Below are positions 34,467-44,196 of a stretch of DNA of 56,704 nucleotides, piece after piece (the first letter of the stretch is position 1; each line of letters starts with the position of its first letter). Source of the stretch: CAYMFD01 sp964389475 (GTDB lineage Bacteria; Bacteroidota; Bacteroidia; Chitinophagales; Saprospiraceae); contig CAYMFD010000013.1 in assembly GCA_964389475.1 (NCBI GenBank), positions 1 to 56,704 of the forward strand, given 5' to 3'. The position numbers and the translations under genes were made by a program. The notes under the pieces were generated by a model that had not been told where the DNA came from, did no database searches, and saw only the letters and a list, made by a program, of their open reading frames with translations.

Positions 34467-34940
34467 CTAGAGGCCTATTTCCATTATCTCAAACTTGATG
34501 ATCCCCGCTGGCGTCTCCACTTCTGCGATATCACCCACTTCTTTACCTAGCAAACCTTTGCCTATAGGACTAGTAACGGATATTTTCTTCTCTTTTAGGT
34601 TCGCCTCACTCTCGGCCACCAACTTGTAGGTGACTTCTTTATTGACTTTCAGGTTTTTGATAGTGACCTTGGCCATTACGGTTACCCTGCTAGTATCCAG
34701 TTGGCTCTCATCTAGAACACGAGCACTAGCCATGGTCTTCTCCATCTGATTGATCTTCATCTCGAGTAGTCCCTGGGCATCCTTGGCCGCATCATACTCA
34801 GCATTCTCACTAAGATCACCTTTCTCTCTAGCCTCAGCGATGGCATTGGCCACCTCTTCTCTACCCTTGGTCTTTAGAGTCTCTAGCTCTTCCCTTAGTC
34901 GGTCATATCCTTCTTGTGACAAGTATGAAATATCAGACAT
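34467..34940 (-). CDS. greA: Transcription elongation factor GreA
   Basis: GreA enters the secondary channel of RNA polymerase and stimulates cleavage of backtracked RNA. The N-terminal coiled coil is complete: LSQEGYDRLREELETLKTKG, then EAREKGDLSENAEYDAAKDA, whose acidic DLSENAEYD tip is the catalytic loop. The C-terminal FKBP-like domain ends with SPIGKGLLGKEVGDIAEVET. The length of 157 residues is normal. It is cotranscribed with the HIT gene. A terminator hairpin of the upstream barrel gene lies about 50 bases before its start. Confidence 0.97.
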   Translation of the reverse strand: MSDISYLSQEGYDRLREELETLKTKGREEVANAIAEAREKGDLSENAEYDAAKDAQGLLEMKINQMEKTMASARVLDESQLDTSRVTVMAKVTIKNLKVNKEVTYKLVAESEANLKEKKISVTSPIGKGLLGKEVGDIAEVETPAGIIKFEIMEIGL

Positions 34941-34992
34941 AGTACCATTTTTTAATTCTGAAAATCACCTTATTATAGGTGTTCAATATAAC

Positions 34993-35035
34993 AAAGAACG
35001 ACATCCCTGCCTATGTGGCAACGACGTCGTTCTTT
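34993..35035 (-). terminator. Hairpin between the PorV/PorQ gene and greA
   Basis: AAAGAACGAC (34993-35002) pairs perfectly with GTCGTTCTTT (35026-35035) over 10 bp around a 23-base loop that can pair further internally. On the minus strand it is followed by GTTATATT. It lies 56 bases after the stop of the PorV/PorQ gene, so it probably ends the TonB-receptor/secreted-protein/PorV transcript. Confidence 0.6.
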
Positions 35036-35090
35036 ACTTTCGATATATTGATAACCTCTGTATCTACCCAGAGGTTCCGTAGAATGGCTA

Positions 35091-36134
35091 CTATATAGCT
35101 AGCCTTAAAGTAATGTTGTGTGTACCCTCGAATACTCGAGTCGTACGGTAGGCATAATCGATAGCCATCTTCGTATCTGTATCTCTACCCATAGGCGCGA
35201 GTACTGTCAGACCAGCAGAAACACCGTCATAGATGCTCTGTCTGAGCTCGTTCTCATCTATCTCGAACTCATAACCACCTCTCAGCTGTACCATATCATT
35301 CCAGCTCAGCTCTAGTCCAGCACCGATCTGGTCGCTACCAAAGGAGTTACTGGTAAAGTTACCGACACCTCGGAGATATAGATCATCACTGAAATAGTAG
35401 TCATATGCTAGACCTATGTTAAGCGTAGATGGTAGCTCGAAATCCTCTGATCTAGTCTGGAAAGTCAAGTTGAAATTGTCCTCACTATCAGGATTTTCTA
35501 ATCTCTGCGTAAGTCCATCTCCACCAAATGCCATAGAAGAACCAATATTTCTAAGTGAGATACCTAGCTTAAAGTTGTCCTTAGGTCCAGAAACGTACTG
35601 CACACCAGCATCAATAGCAAAACCTGATGCCGAGACACCAGCTGCACTCTGCGAGATCGCTCTAAATAGTACACCTACAGAGATCTTATTCTCGTAAGTG
35701 TAAGAGTAACCAACACCTATATTGATAAAACTAGGTGAGAAGTCAGCTCCCGTGCCCTCTGGCTGATCAGTAGTCGTAACTGGCAGTTCGCCAAAGTCCA
35801 TAGACATCAGTGAAACCCCTAGGGCTCCGCCGGTACCCACCTTGGTACTAAAGCCTAGTGCATTGATGCCGATACCAGTGCCCTCATACAATCTTGTATT
35901 GGCAACAGCGATCTCTCCTTTATTGACTCTAGATAGACCTGCGACATTGATCCGCATAGCCTCCACACCAGTAACACTAGCTGTAGTCATCCCATGTAGA
36001 CCAGCACTCCTAGCCCATGGATTTAATAGTAGCTCTGGGGCACCCGCCTCACCCTGTCTATCTGGGTTACCTGCAAATGTGACAGCAGGAAGGACAAGTG
36101 CAAAGCATAAAAATGTGTAAAAAGCTTTCTTCAT
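35091..36134 (-). CDS. PorV/PorQ family outer membrane beta-barrel protein, 347 aa
   Basis: A signal peptide is clear (AFYTFLCFALVLPAVTFA). The mature N-terminus GAPELLLNPWARSAGLHGM and NVAGLSRVNKGEIAVANTRL match the PorV/PorQ (FadL-like) family, and the whole sequence is alternating amphipathic strands ending in a C-terminal ITLRLAI strand. PorV in type IX secretion shuttles cargo from the translocon to the surface. Members next to large secreted proteins, as here, may serve that one cargo (inference). It follows the 1373-residue secreted protein gene by 91 bases, which include a terminator-like hairpin. Confidence 0.88.
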   Translation of the reverse strand: MKKAFYTFLCFALVLPAVTFAGNPDRQGEAGAPELLLNPWARSAGLHGMTTASVTGVEAMRINVAGLSRVNKGEIAVANTRLYEGTGIGINALGFSTKVGTGGALGVSLMSMDFGELPVTTTDQPEGTGADFSPSFINIGVGYSYTYENKISVGVLFRAISQSAAGVSASGFAIDAGVQYVSGPKDNFKLGISLRNIGSSMAFGGDGLTQRLENPDSEDNFNLTFQTRSEDFELPSTLNIGLAYDYYFSDDLYLRGVGNFTSNSFGSDQIGAGLELSWNDMVQLRGGYEFEIDENELRQSIYDGVSAGLTVLAPMGRDTDTKMAIDYAYRTTRVFEGTHNITLRLAI

Positions 36135-36166
36135 CTTATTTCTCTTTTGAAGATAAAAAGAAGATA

Positions 36167-36189
36167 CATCTAGCCCAGTGGACTAGATG
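36167..36189 (-). terminator. Hairpin between the large secreted protein gene and the PorV/PorQ gene
   Basis: CATCTAG and CTAGATG (36183-36189 and 36167-36173) pair perfectly. On the minus strand the stem extends by three more pairs, one of them a G-U wobble, to a 3-base loop. T-rich sequence follows on the minus strand. It may attenuate transcription into the PorV/PorQ gene. Confidence 0.5.
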
Positions 36190-36225
36190 CACCGAATTCT
36201 TTATCGATTGTAGTTTGTTCAAGTC

Positions 36226-39200
36226 TTATATACCAGTAGGGTCAAATCGTCTCTTGACACCAAACCACTTAATAGATGTCTCTACACCCAATTCTGGAGC
36301 TTGTACGTGAAATATGTACACACCAGATGCCACAGGCACACCAGCGAAGTTATTGAGGTCCCAGTCAAGGTCAGGGAATACCTGACCTGTAGTAACAGCA
36401 GGGTTATTTCCATCCGTCATGCCTGGCATCTCGTCCCTGTTAAATCGACGTATAAACTTACCGTCCAGCGTGTAGATCGTTACAATCGCCTGAGCGGGTA
36501 GGTTTGTCACCTTGACCGTATTAGCGAATGAGCTATTCTCGTAACTACTATATGCATAGTATGGGTTAGGTACGACACGTACATTGGAGAGTACATTGTC
36601 AACCTGTTCTGGCTCTAAGTTAAGTGGCGCTACATTCTCGAAGTCAAACTCATAAACTGGATTACCCTCGAAGCTGATACAATCATCAGGATCATCGATC
36701 GTAAACTCTCGCTCTAGTCCAAAAGGATTAGTAACTCGCAGGCTTACTACTAGATCATTAGGGATAAGACCCTGCTCTATAGGTAACCACTCAGAACCTT
36801 CTGCGAGGCGTGGATACGATGTCCATGTGATCTTACTCGTAGCTGCACTAAAGTCACCTCTACTATCAGCATCTTCCAACTCTGCTCTCAACTCTGCACA
36901 CTCATCATACTCCAGACTCGTGACATAGATAAAGTGATTACCACCACATATAAGGTTGTCATTGTTAAATGCAAATGTCTGAGGTCCTACGTCAGGGCCG
37001 AATATAGTACTACTCGGATTCCATAGCATATCTCTACCGATGTCCTCTGGCGATGCCGAGTTTTCCGCGAAGAAGATATTTAAACGCTGACCTGTCTCTA
37101 CATCGATCGCATAACCAGGGAACCAAGACATAGACTCACCGTCGCCGTCTGGCTGACCGTTCTTGTCTACAGACTCTGCTGCCCTCAACTGGAACTGTTC
37201 TCTATCGCCTTGCGTACCTACAGCACCAAGTACTCTCTCGTTAGCACCCTCAACTACAATACATCGACTCCATAGGTCTTTGTTTGACGTAAAAACAACG
37301 TCTACATTGTTAAGGTCGCTCAACTTAAGGATCTCTCTACGTGCCGCTGGGAATTCTTCTCTCTGGAACCTAGGAAGTCTCAAGCCGATAGGACCAGGGC
37401 CCATGACTAGTGTAAGTCCATTATTGCCAGGTTCAGTACTGTTAGACGCGAGATACCATGGGAAGAATGCATTGGCCCCGAAGTCGGCAAAGTCACCGTT
37501 AGGATCAGCTGCTAGAGGCTCTGGAGAGTTATTGTCAACCTTGTAGTCCAAGAAGCCAGCAATCTCAGGTATCACATCCCCCCAAGCCAGTGTATCAGTA
37601 GGATCTTCGTAAAGCAGTGTCTGTGAGACGGCTCCATTATTTGGTACTGAAGGATCTGGTGCATTCTCGACGGCAGCAAGATCTAGACCAGATGTTGGGT
37701 CTTGTACCTGATTAACTGTCACACTAAAGCCCTTACCATAAATGATCTGCTCACTGAGTACACTTAGGTCAGACTCTGATATGAACTCCTCACCTGTATC
37801 AAGGTTCTGCAGTACCCATCTAGCACCTTCAGCGCTAAATGCACATAGATCGTCATCTTGCTCACCAAAGATCTCTAGGCGGTAGCTCTCGTTTTTGATG
37901 TTAAACGGATCAAAAATCTTAACATCGATCGGAGCACTACCTACATTGTAAGTAACATCCCCACTCGACTGGCGTAGTGCCAATTCGTCTAGTTGCTCTC
38001 TCGAAACCTGCAGCTCAGCTCCTCCACTACCTTGACCAGACTTACGAGTCACGATAGGACCGAAGCCATAGTCTGTAGCTAGACTATCGTAAACAATAGG
38101 TCTAGGCACGAAGGTATACGTCCGAATATTTCGACGTCCCTCGAGATATGGTTGTCTCTGTCCAGTACGATCTGTCTGGTTAAAGGATTGGAAATTATTG
38201 TAAGCATAAGCCACTACTGTATAGTGATATCTGCGGTGGTTGATCAACCTAGTATCAACTCCCTCGGCAAAGGCATCGTTAAGGACTTGGAAGGTCGTTC
38301 TTACTCCTTCGTCAGAACCAGCCACCTCTAGTGTAGGTGTAAACACCTGCGGCAATCCGGGATCAGGATTCTGAGAACCTGTCCAGTTATATACCTCTGT
38401 CACACCATTAGCGACATCTACTTGAGCCACCTCACGAGCACGATCAGGGTTATCTAACTCAGACACGGAAACATTAACATCTGCTAATTGAAATATTCTA
38501 TATCCCTCGAAAACGAATAGCGAGTCCCCCGAACTCGTAGAGTCCACATTAGTAGATGCTACATCAACCTCAGCATAATCCAAGAACTTATTGTTACTGC
38601 TGATCGTATCGTTAGTAAGGACTATGATCAACTCTCTGTTGAGTTCTAGACCAGTCATATCAGGTGCATCAGGACCGTCGACAATGTCAAAGCAATTGTC
38701 AAAGAGGTTCTGCGCTAACTCATCAGCAGCCAATAGTGGCTCTAGATCTGGACAAGGGTGGTCTACATTAGGTACCCATACCACTCCGATGATCAACTCA
38801 TTAATAGCTGATGGCTGTAGTAGTAACGGACCTGTTGCCTGTACCGTACGTCGATCATCAAAAGGAAGATCAGCTGTACACATACTCCAACCATTAGGGT
38901 CATTAGGAGCATCAGGGAAGGCAAAAGCGATTGTGTCTGTACTAGTGGCATCATAACCATCATCACCGAATGTGAATGGCGTACCATCTCTCCAGATACC
39001 TCTCATATAGTTGTAAAACTCCTCACCTATCTGGGGATCACCACGTATGGCATCAATTCTATTGTAGTAAGTAAATGAAGTCATACCTAACTCAACGATC
39101 TCATCTACTAGACCAGAACCAATCGCTGGATCTACGAGTACCGTATCACCCCTTGTCAGGGCTAAGGAGTCATACACCTTAGGTGCTTGCGGACCACGGA

Positions 39201-40347
39201 AGTAGTCAATACCTAGCATCGGTATGTCAGCACAGTATGTAGGTGTCAAGTTACCTCCTACTGGGCAGTCACAACCCGTGATACCATCGAGGTTATCTTC
39301 ATTGTAAACATACATCAGCTCTCTCTCAGGATTACAACCGATGAAGTCATCATCAGAACATCCTAGATCGGCATCGCAGTACATGGCAAAGTAACAGTTA
39401 CGTATATCCGTCTCCGCCTTGTTGATAAGACGGTAACGCTGGAAGGTCATATCATTGAGCTCGTCATTAGTCGCATATGCGAAAGCTTGAACTTGTACCT
39501 CCATCTGAATCGGTGTCGCCAAACTCAAGTTGTGTGGCCCGCCGGCATCATTATAAATCCAGAAGATCATCTGATCTGGAACAAGCTCCTTGTTTTTCTG
39601 GCGCTGCTCTTCGATGGTACCCATACCGCCTGGACAACCTTCGATAAATATCACTGGGAAGTCACCATCACATGGATCATAGATACCATCTGCGAAGTCT
39701 TCACCTGGCTGTGGTTGATCCCAGAAGTTGCCGAGTGGCTGATCTGGCAAGTCGAACTCATAGAACTCTGACCAGTAAGGGCTACCCTGTCCTGGCCATG
39801 CTAGTACACTCTCTGGTATACTATCACAGTTGTAGTCTCTACCAGATGCACGAGCTGCCTCCCACGCCTGATTGTGAGCTGCTATCTCAGGGCTCTCCAC
39901 GACGAAGAACCTATCCCAGTCCTCGCACTGCTGAGCGAAAGTAGCACCAGCTGTATCAAGGGGTCCAGGGTACCAGTCAGAACCTTGTGTCAATCTGTAC
40001 GTCACACCGGCCAACTTTAGGTTACCGTTAGGATCAGTACCACCTACCCATACACCACCATTAAAGATAGAAGACACTTCTATCTCCCCTGGCTCAGGCT
40101 TAGGTACTACGTATCGACCATCATCAAGGTTCCACCATACATCACCACCTGTAAGTAGTCTTGCTCTTACATTGTTGACGTCTTGATCGATCTGACGTTC
40201 ACCTTGCACACAGTCAAAGCGATTATTGAGTCGTTCGGTATTATTGTCTCGACGCTTCTTACTATCCGGATCCACCGGGTGGTGGGCCAGTGCGAGGCTT
40301 CCCCACAGTAAGCAGCATATCAGTGAAAATAGTGCGGTCTTCTTCAT
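36226..40347 (-). CDS. Large secreted protein with type IX-like C-terminal region, 1373 aa
   Basis: The signal peptide is residues 1-21 (TALFSLICCLLWGSLALA). The bulk is a beta-rich, acidic, Cys-containing protein without a family I can name. The C-terminal about 120 residues are the recognisable part: NVRVVPNPYYAYSSYENS, VKVTNLPAQAIVTIYTLDGK, and VASGVYIFHVQAPELGVETS, an FlgD-Ig-like or type IX sorting-like domain common at the end of Bacteroidota surface proteins. It is flanked by a TonB-dependent receptor gene upstream and a PorV/PorQ-family gene downstream, all on the minus strand, a three-gene set that recurs in Saprospirales-type genomes. A role in surface binding or nutrient capture is inference. 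Confidence 0.82.
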   Translation of the reverse strand: MKKTALFSLICCLLWGSLALAHHPVDPDSKKRRDNNTERLNNRFDCVQGERQIDQDVNNVRARLLTGGDVWWNLDDGRYVVPKPEPGEIEVSSIFNGGVWVGGTDPNGNLKLAGVTYRLTQGSDWYPGPLDTAGATFAQQCEDWDRFFVVESPEIAAHNQAWEAARASGRDYNCDSIPESVLAWPGQGSPYWSEFYEFDLPDQPLGNFWDQPQPGEDFADGIYDPCDGDFPVIFIEGCPGGMGTIEEQRQKNKELVPDQMIFWIYNDAGGPHNLSLATPIQMEVQVQAFAYATNDELNDMTFQRYRLINKAETDIRNCYFAMYCDADLGCSDDDFIGCNPERELMYVYNEDNLDGITGCDCPVGGNLTPTYCADIPMLGIDYFRGPQAPKVYDSLALTRGDTVLVDPAIGSGLVDEIVELGMTSFTYYNRIDAIRGDPQIGEEFYNYMRGIWRDGTPFTFGDDGYDATSTDTIAFAFPDAPNDPNGWSMCTADLPFDDRRTVQATGPLLLQPSAINELIIGVVWVPNVDHPCPDLEPLLAADELAQNLFDNCFDIVDGPDAPDMTGLELNRELIIVLTNDTISSNNKFLDYAEVDVASTNVDSTSSGDSLFVFEGYRIFQLADVNVSVSELDNPDRAREVAQVDVANGVTEVYNWTGSQNPDPGLPQVFTPTLEVAGSDEGVRTTFQVLNDAFAEGVDTRLINHRRYHYTVVAYAYNNFQSFNQTDRTGQRQPYLEGRRNIRTYTFVPRPIVYDSLATDYGFGPIVTRKSGQGSGGAELQVSREQLDELALRQSSGDVTYNVGSAPIDVKIFDPFNIKNESYRLEIFGEQDDDLCAFSAEGARWVLQNLDTGEEFISESDLSVLSEQIIYGKGFSVTVNQVQDPTSGLDLAAVENAPDPSVPNNGAVSQTLLYEDPTDTLAWGDVIPEIAGFLDYKVDNNSPEPLAADPNGDFADFGANAFFPWYLASNSTEPGNNGLTLVMGPGPIGLRLPRFQREEFPAARREILKLSDLNNVDVVFTSNKDLWSRCIVVEGANERVLGAVGTQGDREQFQLRAAESVDKNGQPDGDGESMSWFPGYAIDVETGQRLNIFFAENSASPEDIGRDMLWNPSSTIFGPDVGPQTFAFNNDNLICGGNHFIYVTSLEYDECAELRAELEDADSRGDFSAATSKITWTSYPRLAEGSEWLPIEQGLIPNDLVVSLRVTNPFGLEREFTIDDPDDCISFEGNPVYEFDFENVAPLNLEPEQVDNVLSNVRVVPNPYYAYSSYENSSFANTVKVTNLPAQAIVTIYTLDGKFIRRFNRDEMPGMTDGNNPAVTTGQVFPDLDWDLNNFAGVPVASGVYIFHVQAPELGVETSIKWFGVKRRFDPTGI

Positions 40348-40396
40348 TACTGTCTATTTATATCTACTAAATAAGTAGTTGGCTTTCGAATATGAT

Positions 40397-43300
40397 TTAA
40401 AAATCCATTATTACACCTACATATAGTCGACGAGGCAGGGCAAAAAAGCCTGGCTCAAGTAGGGCAGCATTGTATTGGTCTAGGAAGTTGGAAGCGTTCT
40501 GACCATTTCTCTGTAGCTGTGTCACACGATCTACACCGAATGATGAAGCTAAGTATCCGTCATTGTCCTCATCCCCAGTAAACTCATATACACCTATGAT
40601 ATTCTGTGTGTTAAAGAGGTTCTGAGCACGTACGTAAGCGTTTAAGAATATCTTCTTACCCTTCTCTTGATTAGTCGTGATTCTCCATGTCTTATCGACT
40701 CTCATGTCTATGTTAAACGTCCATGGTAGTCTAGCACCATTGATAGCACCCCTGAAACCCTCACCATTAAAAGCATCAGCCTGTAGTGCCTCCGTAAACG
40801 GACGACCTGATACCGTTGTCAAAACGAAGTTAGCACCAGCGTCAGCAAATAGATCCTTACCGAATAGTCTAGGACCATTGTACTGTGCACCGTTACCATA
40901 TCGGTAATCAAGCGTAGCAGTAACTCTGTGTCGCTCATCAAAGTTTAGTGGTATCAACGTACGTATAGGACCTCTCGCATTAAGACCTGCACTAGAGTTA
41001 GCATCTGATCCAGAACCATCAGCGAACTGAAGAGTATAAGTAGCCTTGACCTGTAGATTATTAACTCTACGACGATCATACTCAAACGTAAATCCTTTAA
41101 CTGTACTAAAGTCAATGTTACCAAATGCCTCGTAGTTGTTAAGCTGTGGCACGAATGTGTAGAATCTACGCTGTATCAGGTCTCTGAGCTCACGATAGTA
41201 CGCAGAAATCTTAATCGCACTAGTGTTGGTCAGTTTCTGATTAAATCCTACTTGATAATCAACTGTACGTACTGGACGTAGTCTAGGATCATTAACAGGG
41301 GCATTACCTCTGTTGGTCCTAGATAGATCAGTGAAGTAGTAGTAGTCAAGGGCAGTAGCAATGTTATTAGTAGGACGCTGTGTAAGTACATCGTAGTGAG
41401 CGAAGAAACCTGCATCATCAGATATCGGGAAAGAGAACGCTAGCCTAGGCATGATGTTAAGCTGTGGCGTGTAATCCTCAAACGCTAAATCTGGATCAAA
41501 GTCATCTGACTGAATATTAGGCTGCCCGTTAGCACCATAGGATGGGTTTACTAATCCACCAGGGAATAGTACACCTCCACCACCTACTGCAGTACCATTA
41601 GGTAAGAACCACTGATCTTCTTGTCTAAAACCAGCTATACCTGTGCCATTCTCACTTGTCAGGTACACCTTGTAATCATCTGCCACAGATGCTGGTTGTT
41701 GCTGGCCAGTACGAGCGAAGAAGTCACCTGCCTCCTCTATCGCGTACAAACTATATGGGTCTGAAAGAACTCGAGTATTAGCATCGTAGTAATCTGCTCG
41801 CACCCCTAGACGGAAGATGATGTCTTTAAAAGTAAACTTGTCTTGGATATAAGCCGAAGCGTAGACTGGTGTGAAAGGTGCTACATCAAATGTTGCCCCC
41901 TCACTACTGAAAAAGTCATCAAAGGTGGTAGCTGTGCTATTTTTATTACCTAAATAGTCATAACCGAAGTAGTCAAAATCAAGAAGTGTAAATCTTGCGT
42001 TATTGAGCTCTGCAGCACTAAATAGGTTGATATTCATCTGACTCGGATCTAGTCCATCGATATTGATGTAGTCATTGAGCGAGCGACCCGTAAGAGATCT
42101 AACGTTGCGTATAAACCCATTAGGGATATCTTCTGCTAGTAGCGTATTGTACTGGACAAAATCCGCAGGCTCGCCCGTCCTAGGATCAAAGAAATCCGCA
42201 CCCGTCCCAGATGGGAAGGTACCGATCGGGTCGTTAATATCAACACCTACGATGTGGTTGTTAGCCGTAATACGTCCTAGCTCCCATAGGCCGAATGGAT
42301 TGATACTGTAAGATCGGTTAACTCGCTGCTCATACAATAGTCCTACCTCTAGGCTATGTCGTCCTTTTTCAGATCCTCCAGGCAGAATGTCAAATCCACT
42401 ACTTAGCTGGAAGGTGATGATGTCATTCTCACTCTTAGAGAAATTATCAAATACTGACCCTACGTTTCTGTATAGGTTGTTAAAGGCGAATATAGATCCG
42501 TCGTTAATTAATGTACCATTCTGCTCTTGGTATTTAGCTAGTACAGGGTTGATGTCTCCTGGGACAAAGCCTTCTACCTGCTCTGTATAACCTTGATGGC
42601 TAAACGGAATACCAAATGCATTATTTAGAAACTGGCCTTCGTAAGAATCAACATCATCCACAGGAGTTTCTTCAGGAATCCATGTTCGATCTGTAGCACC
42701 CAAGTAGCCATAGTTCCAAAGACGATCTTCATGGCGGAAATCTTCTCGACTCCCTTGCGATCTCTCGAAACCAAACTGTATGGTGTAAAATAAATTTTGA
42801 ATCGTAGAAGACTTACCCTCTTCGTCCAATCCTTGGCTACCTATCTTATGTCTAAAACGGAAGTTACCTCTCACTCTATTGGTATAACTAAAAGGGTTGT
42901 TTGTCCAGTTGGCAAGTGACCACTGCTGTAGTCCACCATCACCACCAGACGTAAACCTGTCTGACAAATCAGTATAGGACCCTGATATACTTATGTCTAT
43001 GTCATCTGTAATCCTAGCATCGAACTTGGCAGTTATATCTAGTTGTTCTTGGTCTTCGTTAGGTCTCTGTGATAGCGTGTTTCCAAAATCGGCAGCATTC
43101 AGATTTTCGATTGCTGGCACAAATGAAGTCGTACTGTTCCCCAGAGCAACTACTGGATTCTCTTCTAGAGATCTTATCTGCTCTTCTGATAGACGATATA
43201 CACCAGGATAACTGACACGATTATCTGCCCTAGTGATGTACTGACCACTGAATCTAAAACCTAGCAATGTCTTGTCACCCTTCTTAATGATCGGGCCTGC

Positions 43301-44041
43301 TAGATTAGCTGATAGTAAGTTATATCCGACATTATCAAGCCCTTCTGAAGTCTCTACCTCTAGACCACCACTATAACTAGACGATGGGCCTTTACTAGTC
43401 AGCGAGATGATACCACCAGTAACGTCACCGTACTTAGCTTCGATACCACCGGTGATTACCTGCATCTGCTCTACCTCTGACTGAGGTATTCTAGTATTGG
43501 TCCGAATACCATCTATATAATATACAGTACCGTTAGTCCTAGACCCTCTAAAGTTGATAGCGCCTCCATCAATAGAAGATGCTCCTGCAGACGTAGCTGC
43601 GATCAAGTTAAGGTTCTTACTAGGTAGTACACGGATCTGCTCGGCAGTTACGGTATTACCAGTAGTGGTATTATCAAGCTCTATGAGTGGTACTTTGTAT
43701 CCAGTGATCACAATCTCGTCTGCGATTACACCTTGACTCATCTGTATATCCTGCTCGATTACCTTACCAGCTGGTAATAAGACACCTTCTATACGTTGCG
43801 TGCTATACCCAACATATGATACCTCTAGATCATACGTACCAGGATCGGCTGAGATAATATAGTTACCATCTAGATCCGTGTCAGAGCCTGAGATGATGAC
43901 ACCATTCTTAAGTAATGATACATTACCGAATAAAATCGGCTCGCCAGTCGTGGCGTCTATGACCTTTCCTTGCACTGTGGACTGTGCTATAGCGCCGACA
44001 GCTAACACAAGTGCGAAAATTGAAAGTAGTAATCTCTTCAT
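40397..44041 (-). CDS. TonB-dependent receptor with carboxypeptidase-regulatory-like N-domain, 1214 aa
   Basis: The start at ATG 44041 gives the signal peptide MKRLLLSIFALVLAVGAIAQ; a frame extension to 44101 precedes it and is rejected. A CarboxypepD_reg-like domain follows (VQGKVIDATTGEPILFGNVS). The plug domain holds AINFRGSRTNGTVYYIDGIR and ITGGIEAKYGDVTGGIISL. The rest is a 22-strand-type barrel ending in YVGVIMDF with a terminal Phe. These receptors import ligands across the outer membrane with energy from TonB. The substrate is not readable. The gene is followed by the large secreted protein after 49 bases, so the two are probably one transcript. Confidence 0.94.
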   Translation of the reverse strand: MKRLLLSIFALVLAVGAIAQSTVQGKVIDATTGEPILFGNVSLLKNGVIISGSDTDLDGNYIISADPGTYDLEVSYVGYSTQRIEGVLLPAGKVIEQDIQMSQGVIADEIVITGYKVPLIELDNTTTGNTVTAEQIRVLPSKNLNLIAATSAGASSIDGGAINFRGSRTNGTVYYIDGIRTNTRIPQSEVEQMQVITGGIEAKYGDVTGGIISLTSKGPSSSYSGGLEVETSEGLDNVGYNLLSANLAGPIIKKGDKTLLGFRFSGQYITRADNRVSYPGVYRLSEEQIRSLEENPVVALGNSTTSFVPAIENLNAADFGNTLSQRPNEDQEQLDITAKFDARITDDIDISISGSYTDLSDRFTSGGDGGLQQWSLANWTNNPFSYTNRVRGNFRFRHKIGSQGLDEEGKSSTIQNLFYTIQFGFERSQGSREDFRHEDRLWNYGYLGATDRTWIPEETPVDDVDSYEGQFLNNAFGIPFSHQGYTEQVEGFVPGDINPVLAKYQEQNGTLINDGSIFAFNNLYRNVGSVFDNFSKSENDIITFQLSSGFDILPGGSEKGRHSLEVGLLYEQRVNRSYSINPFGLWELGRITANNHIVGVDINDPIGTFPSGTGADFFDPRTGEPADFVQYNTLLAEDIPNGFIRNVRSLTGRSLNDYINIDGLDPSQMNINLFSAAELNNARFTLLDFDYFGYDYLGNKNSTATTFDDFFSSEGATFDVAPFTPVYASAYIQDKFTFKDIIFRLGVRADYYDANTRVLSDPYSLYAIEEAGDFFARTGQQQPASVADDYKVYLTSENGTGIAGFRQEDQWFLPNGTAVGGGGVLFPGGLVNPSYGANGQPNIQSDDFDPDLAFEDYTPQLNIMPRLAFSFPISDDAGFFAHYDVLTQRPTNNIATALDYYYFTDLSRTNRGNAPVNDPRLRPVRTVDYQVGFNQKLTNTSAIKISAYYRELRDLIQRRFYTFVPQLNNYEAFGNIDFSTVKGFTFEYDRRRVNNLQVKATYTLQFADGSGSDANSSAGLNARGPIRTLIPLNFDERHRVTATLDYRYGNGAQYNGPRLFGKDLFADAGANFVLTTVSGRPFTEALQADAFNGEGFRGAINGARLPWTFNIDMRVDKTWRITTNQEKGKKIFLNAYVRAQNLFNTQNIIGVYEFTGDEDNDGYLASSFGVDRVTQLQRNGQNASNFLDQYNAALLEPGFFALPRRLYVGVIMDF

Positions 44042-44102
44042 ATTGAGTATTTTAGACCAAAAGTCTTTCGTAACAAATACGTTAATTATTTCTAAAGGCA
44101 TA

Positions 44103-44133
44103 CAATGTTACGCAAAGGCTAATGTATATCAAA
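44103..44133 (-). promoter_or_regulatory. Candidate promoter of the TonB-receptor operon
   Basis: On the minus strand TTTTG (44130-44134) is followed after 19 bases by TAACATTG (44103-44110), one mismatch from TAnnTTTG. The spacing equals that of the BatB promoter. It lies about 60 bases upstream of ATG 44041. Confidence 0.45.
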
Positions 44134-44196
44134 ATTTAGTTTAGCCCGTGATCGATAAGACATAGAATAGTTGGAGTGTCTCACTCGATACATAAG

